Positions 34,706-43,212 of a stretch of DNA of 45,208 nucleotides are shown here, in pieces (position 1 is the first letter of the stretch; every line of letters starts with the position of its first letter). Origin of the DNA: JBMOGA01 sp049318625 (GTDB taxonomy: Bacteria > Pseudomonadota > Alphaproteobacteria > Rhizobiales > Hyphomicrobiaceae). The position numbers and the translations under genes were made by a program. Location of the stretch: positions 1-45,208 of the forward strand of contig JBMOGA010000031.1 in NCBI GenBank assembly GCA_049318625.1, given 5' to 3'. Under the pieces are notes generated by a model. That model was not told the DNA's origin, did no database searches, and saw nothing but the letters and a program-made list of their open reading frames with translations.

Positions 34706-35140
34706 TCAATTGCTCGCGATCGGGGCCAGGAAGTCGACGGCCCGGGCGATGCCGCCACAGACCCGCCAGATGCAGGCCGATCCGAGGAACAGCTCGGTCG
34801 GGCCGCGAGCGTCGTTATACTGGACGATATAGCCGTTCGCGACCACGGTGATCGCCAGGCTCGCCGTCGAGGAGACGACCTGGGTGCTCTGGGCCCGATA
34901 GACGGCCTCGACCAGCCGGCGCGCGAGCTCCATGCAGTCCTCGGAATGCAGCTCGAACAGCACCGGACTCATGCGGTTCTGGTTGAAGGCGTAGACGGCC
35001 TCGAAGCGGACGGTGCCGGGGCGCTGGACGTGCAACTGGAGCTGCTGGACCGATTTGTGCTGCGGGAACACGAAGGCCCGCTCGTCGAGGTCGATCTTGA
35101 TCACGCCGTCGGACGTGTTGCGGTTCAGTGTTGCTGACAT
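34706..35140 (-). CDS. Conserved-looking protein of unknown function
   Basis: The 144-residue product has no signal peptide or membrane span. It begins with MSATLNRNTSDGVIKID, followed by DERAFVFPQHKSVQQLQLHV and a helix with HSEDCMELARRLVEAVYRAQS. Secondary structure is mixed alpha/beta. ATG 35140 is preferred over the longer frame into the ychF end. Codon bias is typical. I do not recognise the family. It lies between ychF and the MaoC pair in one strand, perhaps in the same operon. Confidence 0.6.
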   Translation of the reverse strand: MSATLNRNTSDGVIKIDLDERAFVFPQHKSVQQLQLHVQRPGTVRFEAVYAFNQNRMSPVLFELHSEDCMELARRLVEAVYRAQSTQVVSSTASLAITVVANGYIVQYNDARGPTELFLGSACIWRVCGGIARAVDFLAPIASN

Positions 35141-35219
35141 GACTTCGCTCGGTCCAGAGGAGATCACGGCATTCCTCGCATATGTTCCGCCGCCAGACCA
35201 TGGGGCTGGCCGATCCAGA

Positions 35220-36317
35220 TCAGGTGTTGAAGCGGAAGTGCAGCACGTCGCCATCCTTCACGACGTATTCCTTGCCTTCCAGACGCATCTTGCCGGCATC
35301 CTTGGCGCCGACCTCGCCACCCAGACCGACATAGTCGTCGTAGGCTATGGTCTCTGAGCGGATGAAACCCTTCTCGAAGTCGGTATGAATGACACCCGCG
35401 GCCTGCGGTGCCTTGGTGCCGCGGGTGATGGTCCAGGCACGCGCCTCCTTGGGGCCGACCGTGAAGTAGGTCACGAGGTCGAGCAGCTGATAGCCCGCAC
35501 GGATCAGCCGATTGAGGCCCGGCTCCTCGAGCCCCATGGAGGCGAGGAACTCGGTCCGGTCCTCCGGTCCCATGCCGGCCAGCTCGGCTTCGATCTTGGC
35601 CGAGATGACGACGCAGGCGGCGCCTTCCGCCTTGGCCCGCTCGGCCACCTTGGCAGAGTGCGCGTTGCCGGTTGCCGCCGAGGTCTCCTCGACGTTGCAG
35701 ACGTAGACGACCGGCTTGGCGGTCAACAGCATGAGGCCGCGGTAGACCGGCTCATCCTCGGCGCTGAGCTTGGCCATGCGGGCTGGCTTGCCCTCGCGCA
35801 GCAGGACCAGGGCGGTCTCGAGCGCGGCCAGTTGGGCCTTGGCGTCCTTGTCTCCCTGCTTGGCCTTTTTCTCGGCGGCGAGGCGGCGCTTCTCGCAGCT
35901 CTCCAGGTCGGCCAGCATCAGTTCGGTCTCGACCGTCTCGGCGTCGGCCAGCGGGTCGATACGGTTCTCGACGTGAGTGACGTCGTCGTCCTCGAAGCAG
36001 CGCAGCACGTAGGCGACGGCATCGACTTCACGGATGTGCGCGAGAAACTTGTTGCCGAGGCCCTCGCCCTTGGAGGCGCCGCGGACCAGGCCGGCGATGT
36101 CGACGAAGGTCAGCCGGGTCGGGATGATCGCCTGCGACTTGGCGATCGCGGCGAGCTTGTCCAGGCGCGGGTCGGGCACGCCGACTTCGCCCACGTTCGG
36201 CTCGATGGTGCAGAACGGATAGTTGGCGGCCTCGGCGGCGGCCGTCTGCGTCAGCGCGTTGAACAGGGTCGACTTGCCGACGTTCGGCAGACCGACAATT
36301 CCGCATTTGAAGCCCAT
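35220..36317 (-). CDS. ychF: Redox-regulated ATPase YchF
   Basis: The 365-residue protein is an OBG-family P-loop protein with GIVGLPNVGKSTLFNALT at the N-terminus, DIAGLVRGASKGEGLGN as G3 region, and NVEE in place of NKxD, which makes it ATP-specific. A coiled coil and the C-terminal TGS domain (AWTITRGTKAPQAAGVIHTDFEKGFI) follow. YchF associates with ribosomes and affects stress responses. It lies downstream of pth and rplY as in many alphaproteobacteria. Confidence 0.95.
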   Translation of the reverse strand: MGFKCGIVGLPNVGKSTLFNALTQTAAAEAANYPFCTIEPNVGEVGVPDPRLDKLAAIAKSQAIIPTRLTFVDIAGLVRGASKGEGLGNKFLAHIREVDAVAYVLRCFEDDDVTHVENRIDPLADAETVETELMLADLESCEKRRLAAEKKAKQGDKDAKAQLAALETALVLLREGKPARMAKLSAEDEPVYRGLMLLTAKPVVYVCNVEETSAATGNAHSAKVAERAKAEGAACVVISAKIEAELAGMGPEDRTEFLASMGLEEPGLNRLIRAGYQLLDLVTYFTVGPKEARAWTITRGTKAPQAAGVIHTDFEKGFIRSETIAYDDYVGLGGEVGAKDAGKMRLEGKEYVVKDGDVLHFRFNT

Positions 36318-36425
36318 GGCGCATCTCGCATCGTTGAGTGTTGTGTTGTGTCGTGTCGTTCCGGGCGCGCCGTCCGTACCGCGCCCACCGGGCGGGTGAG
36401 CGGGCCGCGGCGCCGTGTCCGGTCG

Positions 36426-37160
36426 TCATTTGCCGCCGTCTTTCCGCTCCAGCCACCGCTTGAGATTGTCGGCGAGCGCAGACTGCCTCTTGCCCGCCCG
36501 CTCGCCGGCCGGGTGCACGGCCTTGGGCGCCGGCGGCCGGCTCTCGTCGGCCGCCTTGGCGGGCCGGGCCACCTTGGCACCGGGCGCGGTGTCGTCGCCG
36601 GTCACGCGGGCGACATCGGTAATGAAACGGCCGCTGTCGCCGGTGGCGAGGCGCCCGGCGGCCTCCGCGATGGCGTCGAGCAGCGGATCGAGCCAGGCCT
36701 GATCGGCCTTGGCAAAGTCGTGCAGGACGTAGCCGGAGACGGCGTCCTTGTGGCCGGGATGGCCGATGCCGATGCGCACCCGCACGTAGTCGTTCTCGAG
36801 GTGGGCCGAGATCGAGCGCAGGCCGTTGTGGCCGGCATTGCCGCCGCCGGTCTTGACGCGCAGCTTGCCGGGCGCGAGGTCCAACTCGTCGTGCAGCACG
36901 ACGATGTCGCCGATGGCGATCTTGAGGAAGCGGGCCGCCTCGCCGACGGCGCGGCCACTCTCGTTCATGTAGGTCTGGGGCTTCAACAGCAGCACCCGCG
37001 CACCGTCGATGTCGCCCTCGGTGGCCTCACCCTGGAAGCGGCGGCGCCAGGACGGAAAGCGATGGCGTTCGGCGATGCGGTCGAGCGCCATGAAGCCGAC
37101 GTTGTGCCGGTGCCGGGCGTATTCCGACCCCGGATTGCCGAGCCCGACGAGCAGCTTCAT
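36426..37160 (-). CDS. pth: Peptidyl-tRNA hydrolase with long C-terminal tail
   Basis: The first ~190 residues match Pth: LVGLGNPGSEYARHRHNVGF (catalytic His19), LKPQTYMNESG, LHDELDL and GGGNAGHNGLRSI. The enzyme frees tRNA from peptidyl-tRNA that drops off ribosomes. The 244-residue protein carries an extra ~50-residue, Lys/Arg/Pro-rich tail, common in some alphaproteobacteria and of unknown use. ATG 37160 gives the standard N-terminus. It sits between rplY and ychF, an old conserved order. Confidence 0.94.
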   Translation of the reverse strand: MKLLVGLGNPGSEYARHRHNVGFMALDRIAERHRFPSWRRRFQGEATEGDIDGARVLLLKPQTYMNESGRAVGEAARFLKIAIGDIVVLHDELDLAPGKLRVKTGGGNAGHNGLRSISAHLENDYVRVRIGIGHPGHKDAVSGYVLHDFAKADQAWLDPLLDAIAEAAGRLATGDSGRFITDVARVTGDDTAPGAKVARPAKAADESRPPAPKAVHPAGERAGKRQSALADNLKRWLERKDGGK

Positions 37161-37183
37161 GGCTGGTACCCGCAATCACTGAA

Positions 37184-37210
37184 GGGCGGCAGACCGAACG
37201 GCTGCCGCCC
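37184..37210 (-). terminator. Stem-loop between rplY and pth
   Basis: A perfect 9-base-pair stem (37184-37192 and 37202-37210) with a 9-base loop occupies the 62-base gap after the rplY stop. No T-run follows on the minus strand, so it may limit rather than end read-through, which would help make far more L25 than Pth. Confidence 0.5.
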
Positions 37211-37222
37211 GAGCGACCGTCG

Positions 37223-37924
37223 TTACTTCTTCTTGGCCGGAGCCGCGGCCGCTTTCGCAGGCGCGGCAGCGGTCTTGGCGGCCGGAGCCGATTTGGCCGC
37301 AGGAGCCGCCGCCGCGGCCGCCGGCGTTGCCGATGCCGCCTCGGCAGCCGCATCATCCTTCACCGCGCCGGCGATTGTGGCGATCGTGAAGTCCCGGTTG
37401 GTGATGGTGGGGCGCACGCCTTCCGGCAGTGCGACGGCCGAGATGTGGATCGACTTGCCGATCTCGAGACCCGTGAGGTCGATCTCGAAGAACTGCGGGA
37501 TGCTCTCGGCCGGGCAGATCACCTCGACGTCGTGCCGCACGATGTTCAGCACACCACCGCGCTTCAGTCCCGGCGAGAGCGCGTCGTTCACGAAGCGGAC
37601 CGGCACCGACACGCGAATGCGGCTGTCGGCACCGACACGCTGGAAGTCGACGTGGACCGGGGTATCCCGCAGCGGGTCGAGTTGAACGTCGCGGGGGAGA
37701 ACGCGCTCCTTGCGGCCGTCGATGTCGACATCGAAGACGGTGGAGGTGAACTTACCCTTCTGGACGGTCTTCCAGAGCTCGTTCGCGTCGAGCGCGATCG
37801 TCTCAGGCTCTTTCTTGTCGCCGTAAATGACGGCGGGCACGCGGCCCTCGCGACGCGATTGACGGGCGGCCCCCTTACCGGCCCGCGGACGCGCCGTGGC
37901 CGGGATGACGGTTATGTCAGCCAT
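37223..37924 (-). CDS. rplY: 50S ribosomal protein L25/general stress protein Ctc
   Basis: The 233-residue long-form L25 (TL5/Ctc) has an N-terminal 5S rRNA-binding domain with GKGAARQSRREGRVPAVIYGD and a C-terminal beta domain, then an Ala/Lys/Pro-rich tail of about 45 residues. It binds 5S rRNA in the large subunit. It is the first gene of the rplY-pth-ychF run. A short hairpin with ATTTTC tail lies just upstream of its ribosome-binding site. Confidence 0.95.
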   Translation of the reverse strand: MADITVIPATARPRAGKGAARQSRREGRVPAVIYGDKKEPETIALDANELWKTVQKGKFTSTVFDVDIDGRKERVLPRDVQLDPLRDTPVHVDFQRVGADSRIRVSVPVRFVNDALSPGLKRGGVLNIVRHDVEVICPAESIPQFFEIDLTGLEIGKSIHISAVALPEGVRPTITNRDFTIATIAGAVKDDAAAEAASATPAAAAAAPAAKSAPAAKTAAAPAKAAAAPAKKK

Positions 37925-37944
37925 GGCTTCCTCGAATCGAAAAT

Positions 37945-37961
37945 GGCCCCGACACGGGGCC
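37945..37961 (-). promoter_or_regulatory. Leader hairpin just upstream of rplY
   Basis: On the minus strand a 6-base-pair stem (GGCCCC/GGGGCC, 5-base loop) is followed by ATTTTCGATTC and then the rplY Shine-Dalgarno region (GAGGAAG). The structure resembles a small attenuator or leader stem placed right before the ribosome site. Its short stem makes the case modest. Confidence 0.35.
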
Positions 37962-38084
37962 TCGTGCGTCCGGCCTCCAAGGGTGCCGCAACGCTTGCCG
38001 GCAGGATCGCGGGCGGCCTGCTTATAGGGCGGACGGGGCCGGGACGCAACGGGGGATCAGTTGCATGCGGGACTCGCCGGTGCG

Positions 38085-38768
38085 CTATCCCTGCGCCCGC
38101 TGGCCGTAACCCTTGAAGCGCGACAGCACCTCGCGCATCTCGGCAACGCTCAGAAGCTTCGGGGCGCCGAGCGCCAGCACCTTGGCATACTGCTCGGCCA
38201 GCGTTTCCACCTCGGCGGCGAGTTCGAGGGCGGCCGCCAGTGTCCGGCCGAGCGCCACTTGGCCGTGATGGGCCATCAGGCAGGCGTCACGCTCGGCAAG
38301 GCCACCGGCGACATGGCGGGCCAGCTCCTCGGTGCCGAAAGTTGCATAGGGGATGCAGGGGATATCGATGCCCCCCGCGACGGCGACCATGTAGTGAAAG
38401 GCGGGGATCGGCTTGTGGGCGCACGCCAACACGACGGCATGTAGGGAGTGGGCGTGCACGACGGCGGCGCGGTCGGGACGGGCGGCATAGACGGCGCGGT
38501 GCAACTGCCATTCGCTCGACGGCTTGCGCTGGCCGGCTGGCACCTGGCCGTCGGGGCCGACGTGAACGACGTCGCCGGTCTCGAGTTCCTCGTAGGCCAT
38601 GCCGGACGGCGTGATCAGCAGCCCATCGCCCCAGCGGCACGACACATTCCCCGACCGGCCCGGCGAGAGGCCGCGACGGCTCATCTCGCGGGCGGTCGCG
38701 ATCACGGCGACGCGTGCATCGCGCTCGGCAGCAGAGATACGAGGCTTGCGCGCGGGCGGCGCTGCCAT
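38085..38768 (-). CDS. Class II aldolase (methylthioribulose-phosphate aldolase-like)
   Basis: The 227-residue protein is a class II aldolase/adducin-family enzyme: Ser-Gly-Asn (RSGNVS), an acidic residue E86 in SSEW, metal ligands H105 and H107 in VVHAHSLH, and a third His in MAHHGQ (167-168). It lies four bases after mtnA. In Rhodospirillum rubrum and others, an aldolase in this position (Ald2) splits 5-methylthioribulose-1-phosphate to DHAP and methylthioacetaldehyde. That role is inferred here from the neighbours; other sugar phosphates are possible. Confidence 0.85.
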   Translation of the reverse strand: MAAPPARKPRISAAERDARVAVIATAREMSRRGLSPGRSGNVSCRWGDGLLITPSGMAYEELETGDVVHVGPDGQVPAGQRKPSSEWQLHRAVYAARPDRAAVVHAHSLHAVVLACAHKPIPAFHYMVAVAGGIDIPCIPYATFGTEELARHVAGGLAERDACLMAHHGQVALGRTLAAALELAAEVETLAEQYAKVLALGAPKLLSVAEMREVLSRFKGYGQRAQG

Positions 38769-38772
38769 GGGC

Positions 38773-39879
38773 TCAGCCTCCCCTGCCGGCCCGGCGCTCG
38801 GGATAGAGCGACAGAAGGCCGTCGTGCGTGGCCGCGGCGATACCGCGCTCGGTGATGAAGCCGGTGACGAGGCGGGCCGGTGTCACGTCAAAGGCCGGGT
38901 TGGCGGCCGGCGAACCCGGCGCACAGATATCGACGGTCACCACCGAACCGTCCGGCAGACGACCGGACATCTGCAGCACCTCTTCGGCCGCGCGTTCCTC
39001 GATCGGAATCCGGGCGCCGCTATCGAGCGACCAGTCGATCGTCGAGAATGGCAGCGCCACGTAGAACGGTACGCCGTTGTCGCGGGCGGCGAGCGCCTTC
39101 AGGTAGGTCCCGATCTTGTTGGCGACATCGCCGTTGGTGGTGACCCGGTCGGTGCCGACGATGACGAGGTCGACCTCGCTGTGCTGCATCAGGTGTCCGC
39201 CGGCGTTGTCGGCGATGATGGTATGCGGCACGCCGTGGGCGCCGAGTTCGTAGGCGGTCAGCGATGCGCCCTGATTGCGCGGCCGTGTCTCGTCGACCGA
39301 AACGTGGACGCGGATGCCCTTGTCGTGCGCCTGGTAGATCGGCGACGTCGCGGTGCCCCAGTCCACACAGGCCAACCAGCCGGCGTTGCAGTGGGTCAGC
39401 ACGTTGACCGTGGCGCCGCGCGGCTTGGCGGCCGCGATCGCCTCGATCAAACCCACCCCATGGAGACCGATGCGGCGGCAGGTCTCGGCATCGTCGTCGG
39501 CCATGTCTGCGGCCCGCCGGTAGGCAGCGGCGGCGCGTTGCTCCGGCGCGAGCGGCGCCACCGCGTTGCGGACCTCGTCGAGCGCCCAGCGCAGGTTGAT
39601 GGCGGTCGGGCGCTGCTCCGCGAGGAAGGCCACCGCGCCGTCGAGGGCAGCGTCCGACGGATCCTCGCGCAGCGCCAGCGCCAGTCCGTAGGCCGCCGCG
39701 ACACCGATCAGCGGCGCGCCGCGCACCTGCATGGACTTGATGGCGTGCGCCGCGGCACCGACCGTGGTCAGCCGCGCGGTGACGAAGGCGTGCGGCAGGC
39801 GCGTCTGGTCGATGATCTCGACGGACCAACCGTCGTCCGCCAGCCAGATGGTGCGATAGGCCCGGCCATGGATGCGCAT
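38773..39879 (-). CDS. mtnA: S-methyl-5-thioribose-1-phosphate isomerase
   Basis: The 368-residue product is MtnA, which turns 5-methylthioribose-1-phosphate into the ribulose form. It belongs to the eIF2B-like family: RGAPLIGVAAAYG, THCNAGWLA with the catalytic Cys, and IVGTDRVTTNGDVANKIGTY with the catalytic Asp. It starts three bases after the stop of the CxxC mini-gene and leads directly into the aldolase gene. No MtnP or MtnK is in the window, so the phosphorylase must be encoded elsewhere or the substrate arrives by another route. Confidence 0.95.
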   Translation of the reverse strand: MRIHGRAYRTIWLADDGWSVEIIDQTRLPHAFVTARLTTVGAAAHAIKSMQVRGAPLIGVAAAYGLALALREDPSDAALDGAVAFLAEQRPTAINLRWALDEVRNAVAPLAPEQRAAAAYRRAADMADDDAETCRRIGLHGVGLIEAIAAAKPRGATVNVLTHCNAGWLACVDWGTATSPIYQAHDKGIRVHVSVDETRPRNQGASLTAYELGAHGVPHTIIADNAGGHLMQHSEVDLVIVGTDRVTTNGDVANKIGTYLKALAARDNGVPFYVALPFSTIDWSLDSGARIPIEERAAEEVLQMSGRLPDGSVVTVDICAPGSPAANPAFDVTPARLVTGFITERGIAAATHDGLLSLYPERRAGRGG

Positions 39880-39882
39880 GGT

Positions 39883-40122
39883 TCAATCCCAAGATGCGGG
39901 GCCGGCGACCGGCACCGAGAAGGTGTGGTCGAGACCACAGTCCGCGCAGACCAACTGATACCATTCCGCGTGCGGGCGCGCCGACCGGTCGTGGATCACC
40001 AGACCGTCGGCGGCGCAGGCGGGACAGGCGGCGGCGGCCGACGGGTTTTGCCGTGCCGCGAGGATACAGGCAACCGCTTTGCGCTGGACTTCGGCCGGCA
40101 GCGCAGATCCGGGCATGGGCAT
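39883..40122 (-). CDS. Small two-CxxC zinc-ribbon-like protein
   Basis: The 79-residue product has CPAC near 33-36 and CADC near 59-62, separated by about 23 residues, the pattern of a zinc ribbon. The N-terminus begins MPMPGSALPAEVQRKAVACI. Its ATG shares one base with the apt stop (TGATG) and it ends three bases before mtnA, so it is part of the operon. I do not recognise a family. It may be a metal-binding partner or stabiliser of the adjacent enzymes. Confidence 0.65.
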   Translation of the reverse strand: MPMPGSALPAEVQRKAVACILAARQNPSAAAACPACAADGLVIHDRSARPHAEWYQLVCADCGLDHTFSVPVAGPASWD

Positions 40123-40649
40123 CAGTGCCCCGCGAACGCCATGACGGCGTGGCCGGGGATGCCGTGTGCCGTCAGCTTGGCCATGCCGCCGATCTCGGGC
40201 AGGTCGATGACGAAAGTGGCGCCGATCACTGTGCCGCCGGAGCGCCGGATGAGCTTGACCGCCGCCTCGGCGGTGCCGCCGGTTGCAATCAGATCGTCGA
40301 CCAGCAGGATGCGCTCGCCGGCCTTGATGGCATCCTCGTGGATCTCGATGGCGTCGACGCCGTACTCGAGCGTGTACTCCTGGCCGATCGTGCGCCAAGG
40401 CAGCTTGCCCTTCTTGCGGATCGGGACGAAGCCACAACCCAACCGGTCGGCGATGGCGCCGCCGAGTATGAATCCGCGCGCCTCGATTCCGGCGACGGCA
40501 TCCACGTGCTGGGTGCGGAACGGCCGCGCCATGGCAATGATCGCCCGCTCGAAGCCCTCGGCATCGCGCAGCAGCGTGGTGACATCGCGGAACATGATCC
40601 CCGGCTTCGGATAGTCTGGAATGGTGCGAATCAGGTCCTTGAGTTCCAC
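40122..40649 (-). CDS. apt: Adenine phosphoribosyltransferase
   Basis: The 175-residue enzyme turns adenine and PRPP into AMP. It has DYPKPGIMFRDVTTLL near the start, GIEARGFILG, and the PRPP loop ILLVDDLIATGGTA. GTG 40649 is used as start: it gives the normal N-terminus (VELKDLIRTIPDYPKPG) and GGGAGG lies nine bases upstream. Adenine from methylthioadenosine breakdown is a natural substrate, which links it to mtnA and the aldolase in the same operon. Confidence 0.95.
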   Translation of the reverse strand: MELKDLIRTIPDYPKPGIMFRDVTTLLRDAEGFERAIIAMARPFRTQHVDAVAGIEARGFILGGAIADRLGCGFVPIRKKGKLPWRTIGQEYTLEYGVDAIEIHEDAIKAGERILLVDDLIATGGTAEAAVKLIRRSGGTVIGATFVIDLPEIGGMAKLTAHGIPGHAVMAFAGH

Positions 40650-40856
40650 CGGCCGACACCTCCCTGCAAAAAACAGCCGCAAAATAGCAGTAACTCGCCC
40701 GTGGGGAAGTCGAGATATGGATGCGATATCGCCGCGCGGCGCTCCACCGAGCTTTCCGCGCCCCGATGTCCGGGCTAGAAGCGAATCAAGCGGCGCGCGG
40801 CGCTGCAGGAGGTCGGCGTGGCGGCAGTGGCGGGGCGACACCCGGGAGACGGCGGC

Positions 40857-41285
40857 ATGGCAGACAGAAATCTCCCGATGGGCGGCGACAATGCCGACGA
40901 TCTGCCGCGGACACTGCGGCGCGAGCGGGATGCCCGGGAGCGGGAAGCGCGCGAGCGGGAGATGCGGGCGCAGTCGACCCTCGGCGCGGCGGAGCCGGCG
41001 AGTTACGCCCCGCGCGCGACACCGGCGTTTCCGGACGACCCACAGCCGGCGGTCGTCAAGCGCTTCGACGTGCCGTTCCTGTCGCTGGTGGTGTTCTTCA
41101 TCAAGGCGACGCTGGCGGCTATCCCGGCCATCATACTGCTGACGGGGCTTCTTTTCTTCCTCGGTCTCGGGCTCAAGGCCTACGCCCCCGGTCTCCTGCA
41201 CTTCGAGATCATCATCCAGCCGCGCAACGTCGAGGCGGCACCGGTGCGGGCCCCTGCTCCCGTGCCGGCCCCGACCAAGAAATAG
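40857..41285 (+). CDS. Membrane protein with charged N-terminal helix
   Basis: The 142-residue product has a highly charged Arg/Glu helix at about 22-40 (coiled-coil-like), a flexible linker, one hydrophobic segment at about 75-110 that may form a hairpin, and a short tail with a LLHFEIIIQP strand and Ala/Pro-rich end. ATG 40857 has GGGAG upstream. It is divergent from apt and ends eight bases before the end of the exporter adaptor gene on the other strand. No family recognised. Confidence 0.65.
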   Translation: MADRNLPMGGDNADDLPRTLRRERDAREREAREREMRAQSTLGAAEPASYAPRATPAFPDDPQPAVVKRFDVPFLSLVVFFIKATLAAIPAIILLTGLLFFLGLGLKAYAPGLLHFEIIIQPRNVEAAPVRAPAPVPAPTKK

Positions 41286-41292
41286 GCGACGC

Positions 41293-42462
41293 TCAGCGCG
41301 GCCCCTCGCCCGGCTTGCCGGCGCCCGACAGCTTCATGGCTGCCGCGGTGTCCGTCACCTCGATGAAGACGTCGACCTGCTGGCCCGGGTAGGCGGCGAG
41401 CGCGCCCGACGGCAGGGCATAGATGACCCGCAGGACGCGGGTGTCGACGCGCTCCGTGCCGCCTCCCGACAGGGCGCGCTTGGGCACGACAAGCGGTTCG
41501 ACGCGGACGAACACCAGCTCGGCGCGGCGGCCAGCCTGTCCGCGCAGGCTGGCGTAGACCTTCCCTGCCGGACTGAAACGACCGATGTCGGCCTCGTCGA
41601 TATCGACGCGAACATGGAGCGGGTCGAGCGCCCCGATGACGATCAGCGGTGACGTCACCGCGCCCGCCTGCGCCAGTTCGCCGGCCCGCAGGTTGACCTG
41701 CAGCACGGTGGCGTCGATGGGGGAGCGGACCGTCAGCAGCGACAAATCGGCCTCGGCCCGCTGGACCGCGCTGCGCGCCTGCTCGACGCTGGCGCGCTCA
41801 ACATCGAGCGTGGCGTGAGCGGTGGTGCCGGCGATCAGCGCAAGCTCGGCCTCGGCCTGGGCGACCCGCGCCTGCGCCTCGCCGACCCGTGCCGCAGCAG
41901 CTCGCTCGGCATTGCGGCGCTTGGTCAACTCACGAATGCTCAGGGCAACACTGTCGCGCTGCTTCAGCTCCTCCGACGACAGGCGCTGATCCCGGCTTTC
42001 CTCGAGTTCGGCTGCAGCGGCCGCCGCTCCGGCCCGGGCGGCATCCAGCGCGGCCCTCAGGGCCGGGATCCGCGCTTCGGTCTGCACCAGTCGGCTCTCG
42101 GCCACTGCCAGCTCGGCCTTGCGCAAGGCGAGCTGTGCGGCTGCCGTCCTCTGGTCGAGCTCGAACAGTTTATCGCCCGCCCGGATCTGCTGGCCGGGCA
42201 CCACCGCGACACTCGCGACGATGCCGGACAGCGGCGTGCCGATCCACACCTCCTGGCCCTGCGGCTCGACCAGTCCGGCCGAGCCGATGAACCCGGCACC
42301 GTTGACGGCGGCACGCGAGGAGGGCTGCACGGGTGGCTGGATGGCGGGCTCAACGGTCTGGCGCGGCGGCTGGGATCGCACGATCGACGTGATGGCATAG
42401 CCGCCGGCCAACAAGGCGGCGAGCGGTAGGCCATAGCTCAGGATCCTGGATCTCTCGGCCAT
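41293..42462 (-). CDS. HlyD/DevB-type periplasmic adaptor of ABC exporter
   Basis: The 389-residue protein has an N-terminal membrane anchor (about 8-27), a lipoyl-like half-motif (GxIxxVxVxxGQQIRAGDKLFELD), a long coiled coil (about 110-235), the second lipoyl half and beta-barrel parts (SPIDATVLQVNLRAGELA). It links an inner-membrane ABC pump to an outer-membrane channel, probably TolC. It shares a one-base overlap with the ATPase gene and is the last gene of this minus-strand operon. Confidence 0.9.
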   Translation of the reverse strand: MAERSRILSYGLPLAALLAGGYAITSIVRSQPPRQTVEPAIQPPVQPSSRAAVNGAGFIGSAGLVEPQGQEVWIGTPLSGIVASVAVVPGQQIRAGDKLFELDQRTAAAQLALRKAELAVAESRLVQTEARIPALRAALDAARAGAAAAAAELEESRDQRLSSEELKQRDSVALSIRELTKRRNAERAAAARVGEAQARVAQAEAELALIAGTTAHATLDVERASVEQARSAVQRAEADLSLLTVRSPIDATVLQVNLRAGELAQAGAVTSPLIVIGALDPLHVRVDIDEADIGRFSPAGKVYASLRGQAGRRAELVFVRVEPLVVPKRALSGGGTERVDTRVLRVIYALPSGALAAYPGQQVDVFIEVTDTAAAMKLSGAGKPGEGPR

Positions 42463-43211
42463 CAGGAACGCTCCTCGGAGGGTGGCAGTTCGTCACCGAC
42501 TATGCGGCCGTCGGACATGCGCAGAATGCGGTCGGCGAAGCGGAAGATCCGGTTGTCGTGGGTGACGACGATAACCGCGCGATCGGGCTTCAAGGCGTGC
42601 CCGCGCAGCAATTCCATGATGGCCTGCCCCGAGGCGGCATCGAGGGAGGCTGTCGGCTCGTCGGAGATGATGAGGCGCGGAGCATGAACCAGCGCGCGGG
42701 CGATGGCGACGCGCTGCTGCTGACCGCCGGACAACTGACTCGGATACTTGTCGAGGTGCCGTTCGAGACCGATGGTGGCGAGCAGGTCGCGGGCCTTGCT
42801 GTGGGCCCGGCTCTCGCCGACGCCCTGGACGAGCAGCGGTACGGCGGCGTTCTCGGTTGCCGTCAATGCCGGCAGAAGGTTGAACTGCTGGAAGATGAAG
42901 CCGATCGTGGCGGCGCGGAACCGCGGCAGGCGCGCGCCCGTGAGCGTCGCCAGGCCGGTGCCGAATACCTCCACATGTCCGGCCTCGATCGACAGGATGC
43001 CGGCGATGGCAGAGATCAGCGTGGTCTTGCCGCAGCCGGACGGGCCGACCAGGAAGGTCATGGCGCCGGCCGCGATGTCGGCATCGATGCCGTGCAGCAC
43101 GCGGACGCGCGTCTCGCCTTGGCCGAACTCCTTGACGACGCCGCGGCAACTGACCGCGACACCACCTGCCGCGGCCCGATCGGCGCTGTCGCGGGTTACG
43201 GTGTCGAACAT
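42462..43211 (-). CDS. ABC exporter ATPase, DevA/LolD-type
   Basis: The 249-residue ATPase has Walker A GPSGCGKTT, signature LSGGQQQR, Walker B LIISDEPTASLD and His-switch VVTHD. It belongs to the MacB/LolD/DevA group, which powers mechanotransmission rather than a channel. ATG 43211 is chosen over the longer frame because it begins next to the permease stop. The substrate is unknown; related DevBCA systems export glycolipids or amphiphiles. Confidence 0.92.
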   Translation of the reverse strand: MFDTVTRDSADRAAAGGVAVSCRGVVKEFGQGETRVRVLHGIDADIAAGAMTFLVGPSGCGKTTLISAIAGILSIEAGHVEVFGTGLATLTGARLPRFRAATIGFIFQQFNLLPALTATENAAVPLLVQGVGESRAHSKARDLLATIGLERHLDKYPSQLSGGQQQRVAIARALVHAPRLIISDEPTASLDAASGQAIMELLRGHALKPDRAVIVVTHDNRIFRFADRILRMSDGRIVGDELPPSEERS

Positions 43212-43212
43212 C

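Noticed and set aside
35385..37685. 766-residue frame antisense to ychF, pth and rplY
   Set aside because: Shadow of three confirmed housekeeping genes; no recognisable motif.
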